Of a stretch of 48,668 nucleotides of DNA, positions 1 to 9,649 are shown piece by piece. Both the position numbers and the translations under genes were made by a program. Position 1 is the stretch's first letter. Every line of letters begins with the position of its first letter. Below the pieces are notes generated by a model, which worked only from the letters and a program-made list of their open reading frames with translations, did no database searches and was not told the DNA's origin. This DNA is from an uncultured Alphaproteobacteria bacterium. Its GTDB lineage: Bacteria; Pseudomonadota; Alphaproteobacteria; HIMB59. Location: contig CABYWI010000003.1 of NCBI GenBank assembly GCA_902522585.1, forward strand, positions 1 through 48,668. The letters are read 5' to 3'.

Positions 1-2
1 AT

Positions 3-92
3 GATGTTAAGTGGCATCACAAAGTTCCTAGTGATCAAGAATTCCAATTAGCCATTGATGAATTAAACCAAAAGTTAAATAGTTATGCATAA
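3..92 (+). CDS. Transketolase N-terminal subunit, C-terminal fragment (truncated by window start)
   Basis: Open frame reads DVKWHHKVPSDQEFQLAIDELNQKLNSYA* and overlaps the start of a transketolase C-terminal subunit; identified mainly by position. Confidence 0.6.
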   Translation, partial: DVKWHHKVPSDQEFQLAIDELNQKLNSYA

Positions 93-1035
93 TAAAATTG
101 GCAAACCAAATTTAGAGATATTTTCCCAAACTCTATTAGAGCAAGCTAAGCTAAATCAAAATATCTTAGTAGTTACTAGCGACTCTAGAGGTTCTGGAAA
201 GCTAGTTCCTTACGGTGAACAGTTACCAAATCAAATTATTGAAGTTGGTATAGCTGAACAAAATTTGGTTGGTGTTGCGGCAGGCTTGGCATTGGGTGGA
301 AAAAATGTATTTGCAGTATCACCTGCTAGTTTCTTGACTGCAAGATCTTTAGAGCAGATTAAGAATGATATAGCATATTCTGATCATCCAGTAACTCTAG
401 TTGGAATTAGTGCGGGCATCAGTTATGGTCAATTAGGATCAACACATCATTCTTTACATGATTTTGCTGCATTAAGAGCAATTAATAATATGACAATTGT
501 TTCTCCAGCTGACAATTTTGAGACTGCAGAGGCAATAAAATCCGCAGTTCATTATGAAAAACCCCTTTATATAAGGTATGGAAAGAAACCTATGATGGAT
601 TTAAATGATAAAAATTCAAATTTTGAAATTGGTAAAGCTTCAATAATTAGACAAGGTAATGACATTTCTTTAATAGCAACTGGAGAGACCGTGCAGAGAG
701 CTTATTTAGCTAGTTTACTACTTGAAAAAAAGGGCATAAGCGCAGAAGTGATTAGCATGCATACAATAAAACCTTTTGATACTCAGGGCTTGTTAAAATC
801 TATAAATAAAACTAATGCTTTAGTTACTATAGAAGAGCATAGTATTTATGGCGGTCTTGGTGAATGTTGTTCGAGTATAATTTCACAAAGCGATAAAAAA
901 GTTAAATTTAAAATATTAGGTATTCCTGACGAGTACATGATGAATGGTTCTCAAAGTGATGTTCTTGACCACTATGGTATGAGTCCTGAAAAAATATCAA
1001 AAACTGTTACCGACTTATTATCTATAGATAAGTGA
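85..1035 (+). CDS. Transketolase C-terminal subunit
   Basis: 316 aa; IEVGIAEQNLVGVAAGLALGGKNVFAVSPASFL and C-terminal transketolase domain typical of split transketolases. Confidence 0.88.
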   Translation: MHNKIGKPNLEIFSQTLLEQAKLNQNILVVTSDSRGSGKLVPYGEQLPNQIIEVGIAEQNLVGVAAGLALGGKNVFAVSPASFLTARSLEQIKNDIAYSDHPVTLVGISAGISYGQLGSTHHSLHDFAALRAINNMTIVSPADNFETAEAIKSAVHYEKPLYIRYGKKPMMDLNDKNSNFEIGKASIIRQGNDISLIATGETVQRAYLASLLLEKKGISAEVISMHTIKPFDTQGLLKSINKTNALVTIEEHSIYGGLGECCSSIISQSDKKVKFKILGIPDEYMMNGSQSDVLDHYGMSPEKISKTVTDLLSIDK

Positions 1036-2513
1036 GTTATATCTCTTTAGACTCGAGTACTTCTTCAACAACAGTTGTTGTTTTTGATGAAGATTTATCC
1101 ATTAAAAAAAAATTTCAAAAAGAACATCGACAAATTTTTACTCCTGAGGGGTTTGTTGAACATGATCTTGAGGAAATTTATAACAATTTAATAGAGCTGA
1201 TAAAAAAAGCTGCTGAAATAGCACCCGATCCTAAGCTAATTAGTATCACTAATCAAAGAGAGACGTTCACTCTTTTTAACAAATTAACAGGTAAGCCCGT
1301 AAGAAATGCAGTTGTATGGCAATGCACTCGTGGTGAAGAAATTTGTGAAAAAATATTAAATAACAAAGAGTATTCAGAACTTATTACTCAAAAAACAGGT
1401 TTAAAGGCGAATACTTTTTTTTCAGCAAGTAAGCTTAAATGGGTAATAGAAAACGAACCGCATATCAAAGAAGGTTTAATAAAAGGAAATATATTATTTG
1501 GAACCATAGACACTTACCTTCTTTATCGCCTCACCAAGTGTAAAGAGTATGTGACAGACACAACGAATGCTTCTCGAACTTTATTATTTAATTGCATTGA
1601 TAATCGCTGGGATAAAGAACTATTTTCAATTTTTGAAATTGAACAATTTAAACTTGCTGATGTGAAGTCTAGTTCAAGTAATTTTGGTTCTAGTAATTTT
1701 GAGAATAGTTTTTTAAAAGAAATCCCCATTTCAGGTGTTGCTGGAGATGCACAAGCGTCTTTCTTTGCTAATTTATGCTTTAGCCCTGGGGATAGTAAAA
1801 TTACTACAGGCACAGGCTTTAACATACAAACAAATATTGGAACTTCATTTAAAATTGATACTAACGCTTTTACTACTCTTGCCTTTAGTCATAATAAAAA
1901 AAATTATTACTCTCTTGAGTGTCTAGGTTCAGTTGCTGGTGCTACAATTTCTTGGCTAAAAAATAATCTAAAATTGATTGATAAAGTAAGTGAAAGCGAA
2001 AGTCTCTCTCTAGGGATTGAAGACTCTGGGGGTGTCGCTTTGATACCCGCTTTTACGGGACTAGGTCCTCCTTTTTGGAAGGCAAACGCTCGTGCTGCTT
2101 TTATTGGTATCAATGCATCAACAACTAAAAAACAAATTGTAAGAGCCGCTCTCGAGTCAGTTGCATTTCAAATGGTCGTATATCTAGAATTTCTGCAGAG
2201 AGATAATAAGTTTGAATTAAAAAATCTCATAGTGGATGGGGGGATGATTAAAAATAAATTATTCCTTCAAATGATCGCAGATCTTTTAAAGATTGAAATT
2301 ATGGTACCCGATATAGAAGAGATGTCTTTGTATGGGGCGTTGCTCTTTGGGATACAGCAACAAAAAAATATTTCTAAGTTAAGCGATTTAAATAAATTTG
2401 CGGTAAAGCGAAAAACTATAAAATACCAAGAAAATCAAGGCATTCATAAATCTTATCAACATTGGAAAAAATTAATTGATAGATATTTCATGTCAAATCA
2501 AGAGAAAAATTAA
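1032..2513 (+). CDS. FGGY-family carbohydrate kinase, glycerol-kinase-like
   Basis: GTG start overlapping the upstream stop (GTGA); SITNQRETFTLFNKLTGKPVRNAVVWQ and GVAGDAQASFFANLCFSPGDSKITTGTG resemble glycerol kinase. Confidence 0.82.
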   Translation: MSYISLDSSTSSTTVVVFDEDLSIKKKFQKEHRQIFTPEGFVEHDLEEIYNNLIELIKKAAEIAPDPKLISITNQRETFTLFNKLTGKPVRNAVVWQCTRGEEICEKILNNKEYSELITQKTGLKANTFFSASKLKWVIENEPHIKEGLIKGNILFGTIDTYLLYRLTKCKEYVTDTTNASRTLLFNCIDNRWDKELFSIFEIEQFKLADVKSSSSNFGSSNFENSFLKEIPISGVAGDAQASFFANLCFSPGDSKITTGTGFNIQTNIGTSFKIDTNAFTTLAFSHNKKNYYSLECLGSVAGATISWLKNNLKLIDKVSESESLSLGIEDSGGVALIPAFTGLGPPFWKANARAAFIGINASTTKKQIVRAALESVAFQMVVYLEFLQRDNKFELKNLIVDGGMIKNKLFLQMIADLLKIEIMVPDIEEMSLYGALLFGIQQQKNISKLSDLNKFAVKRKTIKYQENQGIHKSYQHWKKLIDRYFMSNQEKN

Positions 2514-2579
2514 GAATTTATATTTAAACTAAGTGTAAATATAAGCTAATCTCAAACCGATTATAGAAGGAGGATTACT

Positions 2580-3605
2580 ATGAGAAAATTATCTCTAGTA
2601 CTGGCTTCGTTTTTGGCTTTTGCTTTTACATTTGCTACTACAGCAGCAAAAGCGGACATTGAAGCTTGTCTTATTACTAAAACTGACATCAACCCTTTCT
2701 TTGTAAAAATGAAAGAAGGTGCTGAAGCACGCGCAAATGAACTTGGTGTCAAATTATCATTCTTTGCGGGTAAAATTGATGGTGACCACGAAACTCAAGT
2801 GAGAGCTGTTGAAACTTGTATCGCTTCTGGAGCAAAAGGTATTTTAATTGCCGCTTCAGATACAAAAGCGATCGTACCTGTTCTTAAAAACGCACAAGAT
2901 AACGGTCTTCTAGTTATTGCACTAGATACTCCGCTTGAGCCTATCACTGCTGCTGACTCTACTTTTGCAACAGATAACTTTAAAGCCGGTGAATTAGGTG
3001 GTGCTTGGGTAGCTGCAAAATTAGGAGCTGATACTGCTAATGCTAAAATTGCAATGTTAGATCTTAATGAAAGTCAGCCATCTGTTGGTGTTCTTAGAGA
3101 CCAAGGTTTCTTAACTGGTTTTGGTATTGACGTAAAAGATGTATCAAAATGGGGTGATGAAGATGACCCACGTATCATTTGTAACGAAGTTACTAATGGT
3201 AATGAAGAAGGCGGAAGAACCGCAATGGAAAAATGTCTACAAAGAGATCAAGACATTAATGTTGTTTACACAATCAATGAGCCAGCTGCTGTAGGTGCTT
3301 ATGAAGCACTTAAGGCGATTGGTAAAGATGATGGTAGCGTTCTTATTGCTTCAGTTGACGGTGGTTGCCCTGGTGTAGCTGACGTTGAAAGAGGTATTAT
3401 TGGAGCAACATCTCAACAGTACCCACTATTAATGGCTTCACTAGGTGTTGAGGCTATTAAAGCATGGGCTGAAGATGGAACTAAACCTGAAAATACTCCA
3501 GGACTTGATTTCTATAACACAGGTGTGAACCTAGTTACTGATAATGCAGCTGCGGGTGTAGAGTCTATTAGTGTCAAAGAAGGCATGGATAGATGTTGGG
3601 GCTAA
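2580..3605 (+). CDS. frcB: Sugar ABC transporter periplasmic substrate-binding protein (FrcB-like, fructose/ribose type)
   Basis: Signal peptide, [33 protein letters not shown], periplasmic binding protein type 1 fold; followed by FrcC- and FrcA-like genes; strong SD (aggagg). Confidence 0.85.
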   Translation: MRKLSLVLASFLAFAFTFATTAAKADIEACLITKTDINPFFVKMKEGAEARANELGVKLSFFAGKIDGDHETQVRAVETCIASGAKGILIAASDTKAIVPVLKNAQDNGLLVIALDTPLEPITAADSTFATDNFKAGELGGAWVAAKLGADTANAKIAMLDLNESQPSVGVLRDQGFLTGFGIDVKDVSKWGDEDDPRIICNEVTNGNEEGGRTAMEKCLQRDQDINVVYTINEPAAVGAYEALKAIGKDDGSVLIASVDGGCPGVADVERGIIGATSQQYPLLMASLGVEAIKAWAEDGTKPENTPGLDFYNTGVNLVTDNAAAGVESISVKEGMDRCWG

Positions 3606-3626
3606 TCCAATAATAAATCAATTTTT

Positions 3627-3650
3627 CAGGGCAGATTAAATTCTGCCCTG
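3627..3650 (+). promoter_or_regulatory. Intergenic hairpin between frcB and frcC (cagggcag-attaaatt-ctgccctg)
   Basis: Perfect 8-bp inverted repeat with 8-nt loop; no T tract follows, so not a canonical terminator. Confidence 0.6.
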
Positions 3651-3666
3651 ATATCTAAAAAAATAT

Positions 3667-4764
3667 TTGATGAATAAAATATCTGAAGACATCTCTAAGG
3701 ATCTTAAAGACCAACCTAAATTTTCTGGTGATATTGGTTCAAAAGATCAAGATCACCATTCATTTGAATTAGGTGAACAAACAACATTAAAAAAAATTCA
3801 ACATTTCCTTCATGGAAATCCTACCATTGTTCCAGTAATTATTTTAATTCTCAGCGTTATAGGTTTTGGTTTTATAGCCGGTGGAAAATTTTTCTCTGCA
3901 TTTAATTTATCTTTAATTGTTCAACAAGTGACAATCGTTGGAATTTTAGCTGCAGCTCAAACTTTAATTATTTTAACAGCAGGTATTGATTTAAGTGTCG
4001 CAGCCATGATGGTGCTTGCATCAGTGTTCATGGGAAAACTTTCTGTCGAAATGGGGATCCCTACTTTACCTGCTATCATGGTTGGAATGATTTCAGGGGT
4101 TGCAACTGGTGCCTTTAATGGATTGCTAGTTACAAGACTTCGACTTCCTCCCTTTATTGTTACTTTAGGGACTTGGAATATATTTTTTGCTTTAGTAATT
4201 TTCTTCACTGGATCTCAATCAATTAGAAGTTCAGATATTGAAATTAATGCCCCCCTTCTTCATTTTTGGGGTGAAAGAATAAATCTGGGCGGTTTTGTAT
4301 TTACTTATGGTGCATTTCTTATGATTGGTATATTTGTCTTTTTGTGGTTTTTACTGAATAAGACAGCATGGGGTCGCCATGTTTATGCTATAGGAGATGA
4401 TAAAGATGCAGCAGAACTTTCTGGGATAAGAACAGATAGAATGTTGGTGTCTATATATGCCGTAGCAGGTTTAGTTGTTGCAATAGGTGCTTGGGTCTCT
4501 ATTGGTCGAGTGGGGTCTGTTTCGCCAACAAGCTTTTATGAAGGAAACCTTGACTCAATAACAGCAGTTGTGATTGGTGGTACATCCTTATTTGGAGGTC
4601 GAGGAACAATTATAGGTTCTCTTTTTGGAGCGTTAATCGTTGGCGTCTTCAGCTCAGGTTTGTCTATAGCGGGTTTAGATGTTTTATGGCAAAGATTTGC
4701 ATTAGGTTGTCTAATTATTATTGCTGTTGGTATAGATCAGTGGATTAGAAAGGTGTCAAACTAA
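3667..4764 (+). CDS. frcC: Sugar ABC transporter permease (FrcC/RbsC-like)
   Basis: Multi-TM; LTAGIDLSVAAMMVLASV and AVVIGGTSLFGGRGTIIGSLFGALIVGV motifs of the RbsC/XylH permease family. Confidence 0.87.
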   Translation: MMNKISEDISKDLKDQPKFSGDIGSKDQDHHSFELGEQTTLKKIQHFLHGNPTIVPVIILILSVIGFGFIAGGKFFSAFNLSLIVQQVTIVGILAAAQTLIILTAGIDLSVAAMMVLASVFMGKLSVEMGIPTLPAIMVGMISGVATGAFNGLLVTRLRLPPFIVTLGTWNIFFALVIFFTGSQSIRSSDIEINAPLLHFWGERINLGGFVFTYGAFLMIGIFVFLWFLLNKTAWGRHVYAIGDDKDAAELSGIRTDRMLVSIYAVAGLVVAIGAWVSIGRVGSVSPTSFYEGNLDSITAVVIGGTSLFGGRGTIIGSLFGALIVGVFSSGLSIAGLDVLWQRFALGCLIIIAVGIDQWIRKVSN

Positions 4765-5528
4765 TGGAACCTATCCTTGTAGCTAAAAATTTATCTAAGA
4801 AGTATGGTAAGGTTGTGGCATTAGACGATGCTAACTTAGAGCTCTATCCTGGGGAAGTTCTAGGAGTAATCGGGGATAACGGTGCAGGAAAATCAACACT
4901 TATCAAAGTGCTCTGTGGTGCTGTCATTCCAGACAGCGGTGAAATTCTATTAGATGGCAAACAGGTTAGCTTTACATCTCCTATAGAAGCCAGAACACTT
5001 GGAATTGAAACAGTTTATCAGAACTTAGCTCTCTCTCCTGCTTTATCAATAACCGACAATATGTTTTTGGGTCGAGAAATCAGACAAAAAGGTTTTATGG
5101 GTAAATTTTTAAGATTTCTGGATAAAAAAGCTATGGCTGAAGAAGCGAGAAAAAGACTCTCAGAATTAGGACTTCTAACTATTCAAAATATAAATCAGCT
5201 TGTAGAAACTTTATCTGGTGGTCAACGTCAGGGTGTCGCTGTAGCACGCGCCACTTCCTTTGGTACTAAGGTTGTAATCATGGACGAACCTACCGCTGCT
5301 TTAGGCGTAAAAGAAAGTCGAAGAGTTTTAGAGTTAATTGGTGAGGTAAGAGCAAGAGGGATACCAATCATTTTGATCTCTCATAATATGCCTCACGTTT
5401 TTGAAGTAGCTGACAGAATTCATATCCATCGTCTAGGCACAAGATTATGTGTTATTGACCCCAAAAAATATGAAATGTCTGATGCTGTTGCTTTTATGAC
5501 TGGCGCAAAAGAACCACCTGCAAATTAA
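4764..5528 (+). CDS. frcA: Sugar ABC transporter ATP-binding protein (FrcA-like)
   Basis: Walker A GDNGAGKST, signature LSGGQRQGVAVAR, Walker B VVIMDEPTAALG; single ABC domain as in FrcA. Confidence 0.9.
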   Translation: MEPILVAKNLSKKYGKVVALDDANLELYPGEVLGVIGDNGAGKSTLIKVLCGAVIPDSGEILLDGKQVSFTSPIEARTLGIETVYQNLALSPALSITDNMFLGREIRQKGFMGKFLRFLDKKAMAEEARKRLSELGLLTIQNINQLVETLSGGQRQGVAVARATSFGTKVVIMDEPTAALGVKESRRVLELIGEVRARGIPIILISHNMPHVFEVADRIHIHRLGTRLCVIDPKKYEMSDAVAFMTGAKEPPAN

Positions 5529-6157
5529 TTCTCCAAATAGTAATCTGCTTTAATACTATTTTTAATTACACTAACTCCATTGGGTAAATCATTTTCATAA
5601 ACTTTTTGATTTATTTGGTCCTGATTTAAATCAAAACCTTTCCATCTTTCAATTAATCTCTTTTCAAGAATTGAATCTTCACAATGAATCATGATGCTTG
5701 AATCAAAATAATCTTTAAGAGCGTTCCATGGATGTGAATTTAATAAAAGATAATTCCCTTCAACAATGATTGTTTTTTTATTTTCCGAAATGGTGACTGC
5801 TGATGATCTTGATAACTCTAAAGAGCGATCAAAGACAGGGATAACAACCTCTGGTTCATTAGCTAATCTGATCAGAAAATTTTTTAGACCCATGACATCA
5901 AATGTTTCTGGTGAACCTTTACGAGAAAGAAGATTTTTAGAACTTAAAATTGCATCATCAAAGTGAAAACCATCCATTTGTAATATTTCTGAAGGAAAGC
6001 CTTTGGAATTAAGATCCTCGTTTAATTTATTAGATATTGTACTTTTTCCAGATGCCGGGGGTCCGGCTAGAGCAATAAAATAACGATTTTGAGAGTTATT
6101 TTGGTCTAAATTATAAGTCAAGATTGACAACAACTCATAATAATCAAGAGATTTCAT
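5525..6157 (-). CDS. P-loop nucleoside/sugar kinase-like protein (FrcK/uridine kinase-like)
   Basis: ALAGPPASGKSTISNKL P-loop, LQMDGFHFDD; adjacent to frcBCA as frcK is in Sinorhizobium frcBCAK, but on the opposite strand. Confidence 0.75.
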   Translation of the reverse strand: MKSLDYYELLSILTYNLDQNNSQNRYFIALAGPPASGKSTISNKLNEDLNSKGFPSEILQMDGFHFDDAILSSKNLLSRKGSPETFDVMGLKNFLIRLANEPEVVIPVFDRSLELSRSSAVTISENKKTIIVEGNYLLLNSHPWNALKDYFDSSIMIHCEDSILEKRLIERWKGFDLNQDQINQKVYENDLPNGVSVIKNSIKADYYLEN

Positions 6158-6166
6158 AGGTTCCTT

Positions 6167-7618
6167 TTACTCCTCTTTGATGTAAAAATTTTTCCAGTTT
6201 TGAAATCTTTCATTTAATAAATCAGAAAGCTTAGGATCTTTCTCGATTGTTTTGATAACTTTTGGGGCCGAAAGGGATTCTTTAGGTTTTAGATTATTAA
6301 ATCCCAGATATGCAATACGAGCAGCACCATAAGCGGCCATCGCCTCTGATGCGTCAGTAAGAGATAAATTTCGATTTAAAATTGAAGCAAGTAATTTAAG
6401 CCAAGAGTCATTTTTGGAACCTCCACCGATTGCATAAATATTTTCTAATTTTATTCCAGTTTTCGATAAAGCTTGATAGTTGTCATTGAGGCCAAAAGAT
6501 ATACCTTCAATTAAAGCATAAATTAGAGAAGTCCTATCACTGTCAATTCCCATTTGATGAAAGCTTGCCCTTGCATGAGGATCATTTATTGGAGTTCGTT
6601 CACCTGTTAAATAGGGGAGAAAATAAGGAGCATTATTTATTTCCTCTTTAGAGCTCATAACTTTTGATAACTTTTCTGTGATTTCATTAATAGATGAGTC
6701 AAATGTATTTATAAACCAATTAACATTAGAGGTGCATGAAAGCATCACAGACATTAAATGCCAAGTATTAGGTAAGCAATGACAAAAAGAATGTATAGCA
6801 TCATCATAATTTTTTAAAAAACTTTTTGTTGAACCAAAAATTACACCCGATGTTCCCAAAGAGATGGATGCATCACCTTCTTCGTATAATCCAAGTCCAA
6901 CAGCAGCAGCAGCATTATCTCCTGCCCCACCATATACTTTACAGCTTGCATCAAAGCCGTATTGTTCAGCGATCTCTTTTTTTAAAATCCCTGTTTGTTC
7001 AGTTCCCTCACATAATGCAGGCATTTGATCTAATCTCATTGAACTAGCCTCTAATAAAACAGATGACCATTTGCGATGACCAACATCTAGCCAATATGTT
7101 CCAGATGCATCAGATAAATCGCTAAAGTATTCTCCAGTCAGATAAAGTCTTAAATAGTCTTTCGGTAACAAGACTTTATGTATTTGATCAAATATTTTTT
7201 GTTCATTGTGCTTGAGCCATAATACTTTAGGAGCAGTAAAACCAGCCATTGCAATGTTTCCAGAGATATCCAAAACTGAACTATCTGACATAATTTCCTT
7301 ACAAGCTTGATGACTTCGGGTGTCATTCCACATCATACAAGGTCTTAAAACTTCGTTATTTTTATCAATACAGGTCGCACCATGCATATGACCAGAAAAG
7401 GAAATAGATTTAATTTTATTTAAATTAATATCATCTTTTAATTTAAGAAGGCATTGATCGAGGGCCTTAATCCATAGTCTTGGATCTTGCTCAGACCATC
7501 CGCTATGTAGGTTTATTAATGGAATTTCTTCACTCGATACTGATTTGATAAGTTCTTGTTCTTCCCCGATGAGCAGACATTTCATAGAGGAAGTTCCTAA
7601 ATCGATACCTAAATACAT
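6167..7618 (-). CDS. xylB: Xylulokinase (FGGY family)
   Basis: MYLGIDLGTSSMKCLLI, SFSGHMHGA, GGAGDNAAAAVGLG, GGGSKNDSWLKLLASILN; start placed at the internal ATG at 7618. Confidence 0.87.
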   Translation of the reverse strand: MYLGIDLGTSSMKCLLIGEEQELIKSVSSEEIPLINLHSGWSEQDPRLWIKALDQCLLKLKDDINLNKIKSISFSGHMHGATCIDKNNEVLRPCMMWNDTRSHQACKEIMSDSSVLDISGNIAMAGFTAPKVLWLKHNEQKIFDQIHKVLLPKDYLRLYLTGEYFSDLSDASGTYWLDVGHRKWSSVLLEASSMRLDQMPALCEGTEQTGILKKEIAEQYGFDASCKVYGGAGDNAAAAVGLGLYEEGDASISLGTSGVIFGSTKSFLKNYDDAIHSFCHCLPNTWHLMSVMLSCTSNVNWFINTFDSSINEITEKLSKVMSSKEEINNAPYFLPYLTGERTPINDPHARASFHQMGIDSDRTSLIYALIEGISFGLNDNYQALSKTGIKLENIYAIGGGSKNDSWLKLLASILNRNLSLTDASEAMAAYGAARIAYLGFNNLKPKESLSAPKVIKTIEKDPKLSDLLNERFQNWKNFYIKEE

Positions 7619-7687
7619 TGTAAATATTATATACAAGTCATAGGGTTTTTCTATTTATACAATTAAAGAAAGTGGTAAATTATATAG

Positions 7688-8680
7688 ATGCCAAAATCAC
7701 TTAAATTAAAGTTAGAAAGAATTAGAAATCAAAAATATAAATCAAAGGATTTTATCATTGCGGATGCTAAAGATGGAGATCTAGCCATGGGAATAACTAC
7801 CCCTGGGCCTCAGAGAGATAATAAAGGAAAAATTATTCAAGTCTTTAAAAAACTTAAAGATTATAAAAAGGCAATGGAGGTTATGACAAAATCTAAATTA
7901 GTTGACATCATGCTAATGTCAGCTTCTGTAGGAGAGTCTTTGGTAGAAAAAAAAATATTTAAAAGCTCACCAGTTACTCCAGCTATTAGAATGAATGATA
8001 CAAGTGATATTTGGTTAATGAGAAATAGTAATTATCGCTCTACCAATCCTCGTCCCTTTCAATCTGCAAGAATTGATAGAGTTAGTAAATTAGTTAATCT
8101 GGGATTATTTTCTGTGACATTTTCTAAAAATGTAGATTTTGATTTAGCAATGTTAAATTCTTATAGAAATTTTAGAATGGAGTCCTTAAAATATAAATTC
8201 TCCCATTTTTTAGAAGTATTTAACCCACCAATAGATGTTGGAATGAATAATGAGGAATTAGGTGACTATGTTAATGATTGTATTATCAAAGCTATTGCAG
8301 GACAAACAAAGGAGGAAAGACCACTTTTTTTAAAGATTGCATATAATGGTCCTAAAGCCATGGAGGATTTAGCAAGTTACGATCCAGAGAATTTAATAGT
8401 TGGAATTTTGGGAGGCAGCAAAGGGACAACAAGAGATTGTTTTGAATTAATTCATAAAGCCAGTAAATATGGTGCAAAAGTTGCTCTTTTTGGAAGGAAA
8501 ATTAACCTATCAGAGGATCCAATTGGCTTAGTTAAATTAATGAGAAAAGTTGTGGAAGAAAATACAACCCCAAAAGAGGCTGTCAAAATCTATCATGATC
8601 AACTTAACAAGAAAAAATTAATCCCTGATCGAAGCCTTAAAAAAGATCTTGAAATTACTGACTCAATTTTAAAATTATAA
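7688..8680 (+). CDS. Putative TIM-barrel aldolase-like protein
   Basis: 330 aa; PLFLKIAYNGPKAMEDL...ENLIVGILGGSKGTTRDCFELIHKASKYGAKVALFGRKIN resembles the C-terminal half of class I aldolase-type barrels; neighbours are sugar kinases. Confidence 0.5.
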   Translation: MPKSLKLKLERIRNQKYKSKDFIIADAKDGDLAMGITTPGPQRDNKGKIIQVFKKLKDYKKAMEVMTKSKLVDIMLMSASVGESLVEKKIFKSSPVTPAIRMNDTSDIWLMRNSNYRSTNPRPFQSARIDRVSKLVNLGLFSVTFSKNVDFDLAMLNSYRNFRMESLKYKFSHFLEVFNPPIDVGMNNEELGDYVNDCIIKAIAGQTKEERPLFLKIAYNGPKAMEDLASYDPENLIVGILGGSKGTTRDCFELIHKASKYGAKVALFGRKINLSEDPIGLVKLMRKVVEENTTPKEAVKIYHDQLNKKKLIPDRSLKKDLEITDSILKL

Positions 8681-9649
8681 TTTCTTTATATTAGGTAGGT
8701 TTCCTGATGATGAGTCTATTTTCATCATAGCGCTACCCGCAGCATGTGCTTTTTTTAATATTTTTTTCATATCCCAAGACTCATGTACTCCATAAATAAA
8801 AGCTGCACAGAATGCATCACCCGCACCTACAGAATTAATTATTTTTTTTCTATTTATTGACATAGAACTAGTGTGAATGATTTCTTCTCTTGAAATATAC
8901 AATGACTCTTTTGAATGATGTATAACCAAAGCTTTACTAATTCCCTTTGAAAATAATTTTTTTGATATATTGATTATTAATTTTTTGTTTAATCTTTTTT
9001 TTGAGTTGATTACTGTTTTTTTAAATAATAATTCTGCTTCGATTTCATTTAAAAGCAAATAATCAGTAAAAGGTAGTGCGCTTAATACTATCTTTTGAAA
9101 AGAAGAATCATTATTAGAAACTAAATCTAAAACTGTGGTAATATCTTTTTTTTTTGCTTGTGACAAAACTCTAGAAAGGCGAGTGTTTTTTCCAGAAAAT
9201 TTATCTAAATTTCCTAAAAGAGTAATATAGCCTACGTATAGAATTTTAGGGTCAGATTTTAATTTTTGGATTTGAAAATGATTTATATCTAATAAGTTAT
9301 TTGCTCCAGCATGATACAAAAATGTTCTTTCATTTTTTTTTTCAATCATACATACCGTATGGGATGTAGGAGCTTTTTGAGTCGGTTTTAAGAATTTTGT
9401 ATCAATTTTATTTTTGCGACAATGTTTTTTTATATAACTCGCATTTTCATCTACTCCAATCGAACCCATGGCAATCATAGGATATTTAAATCCAAGTGAG
9501 TATAAATCCGAGAGTACATTTGAAGGTCCACCTCCAACACACTGGAAGCTCTCAATTATAGGTTCTAATTTACCCCGCTGTGGTAAAGTATTGATTTTGT
9601 ATGTAGTATCTACACACCACATACCTAATCCAATAATTCCTTTGGGCAT
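8675..9649 (-). CDS. PfkB-family carbohydrate kinase
   Basis: GGGPSNVLSDLYSLG N-terminal motif and NSVGAGDAFCAAFIYGV C-terminal signature. Confidence 0.85.
   Translation of the reverse strand: MPKGIIGLGMWCVDTTYKINTLPQRGKLEPIIESFQCVGGGPSNVLSDLYSLGFKYPMIAMGSIGVDENASYIKKHCRKNKIDTKFLKPTQKAPTSHTVCMIEKKNERTFLYHAGANNLLDINHFQIQKLKSDPKILYVGYITLLGNLDKFSGKNTRLSRVLSQAKKKDITTVLDLVSNNDSSFQKIVLSALPFTDYLLLNEIEAELLFKKTVINSKKRLNKKLIINISKKLFSKGISKALVIHHSKESLYISREEIIHTSSMSINRKKIINSVGAGDAFCAAFIYGVHESWDMKKILKKAHAAGSAMMKIDSSSGNLPNIKKL

Noticed and set aside
1523-1825. Antisense ORF of 100 aa opposite the FGGY kinase
   Set aside because: Fully inside a well-supported coding gene with no recognisable domain; long antisense ORFs are expected by chance.
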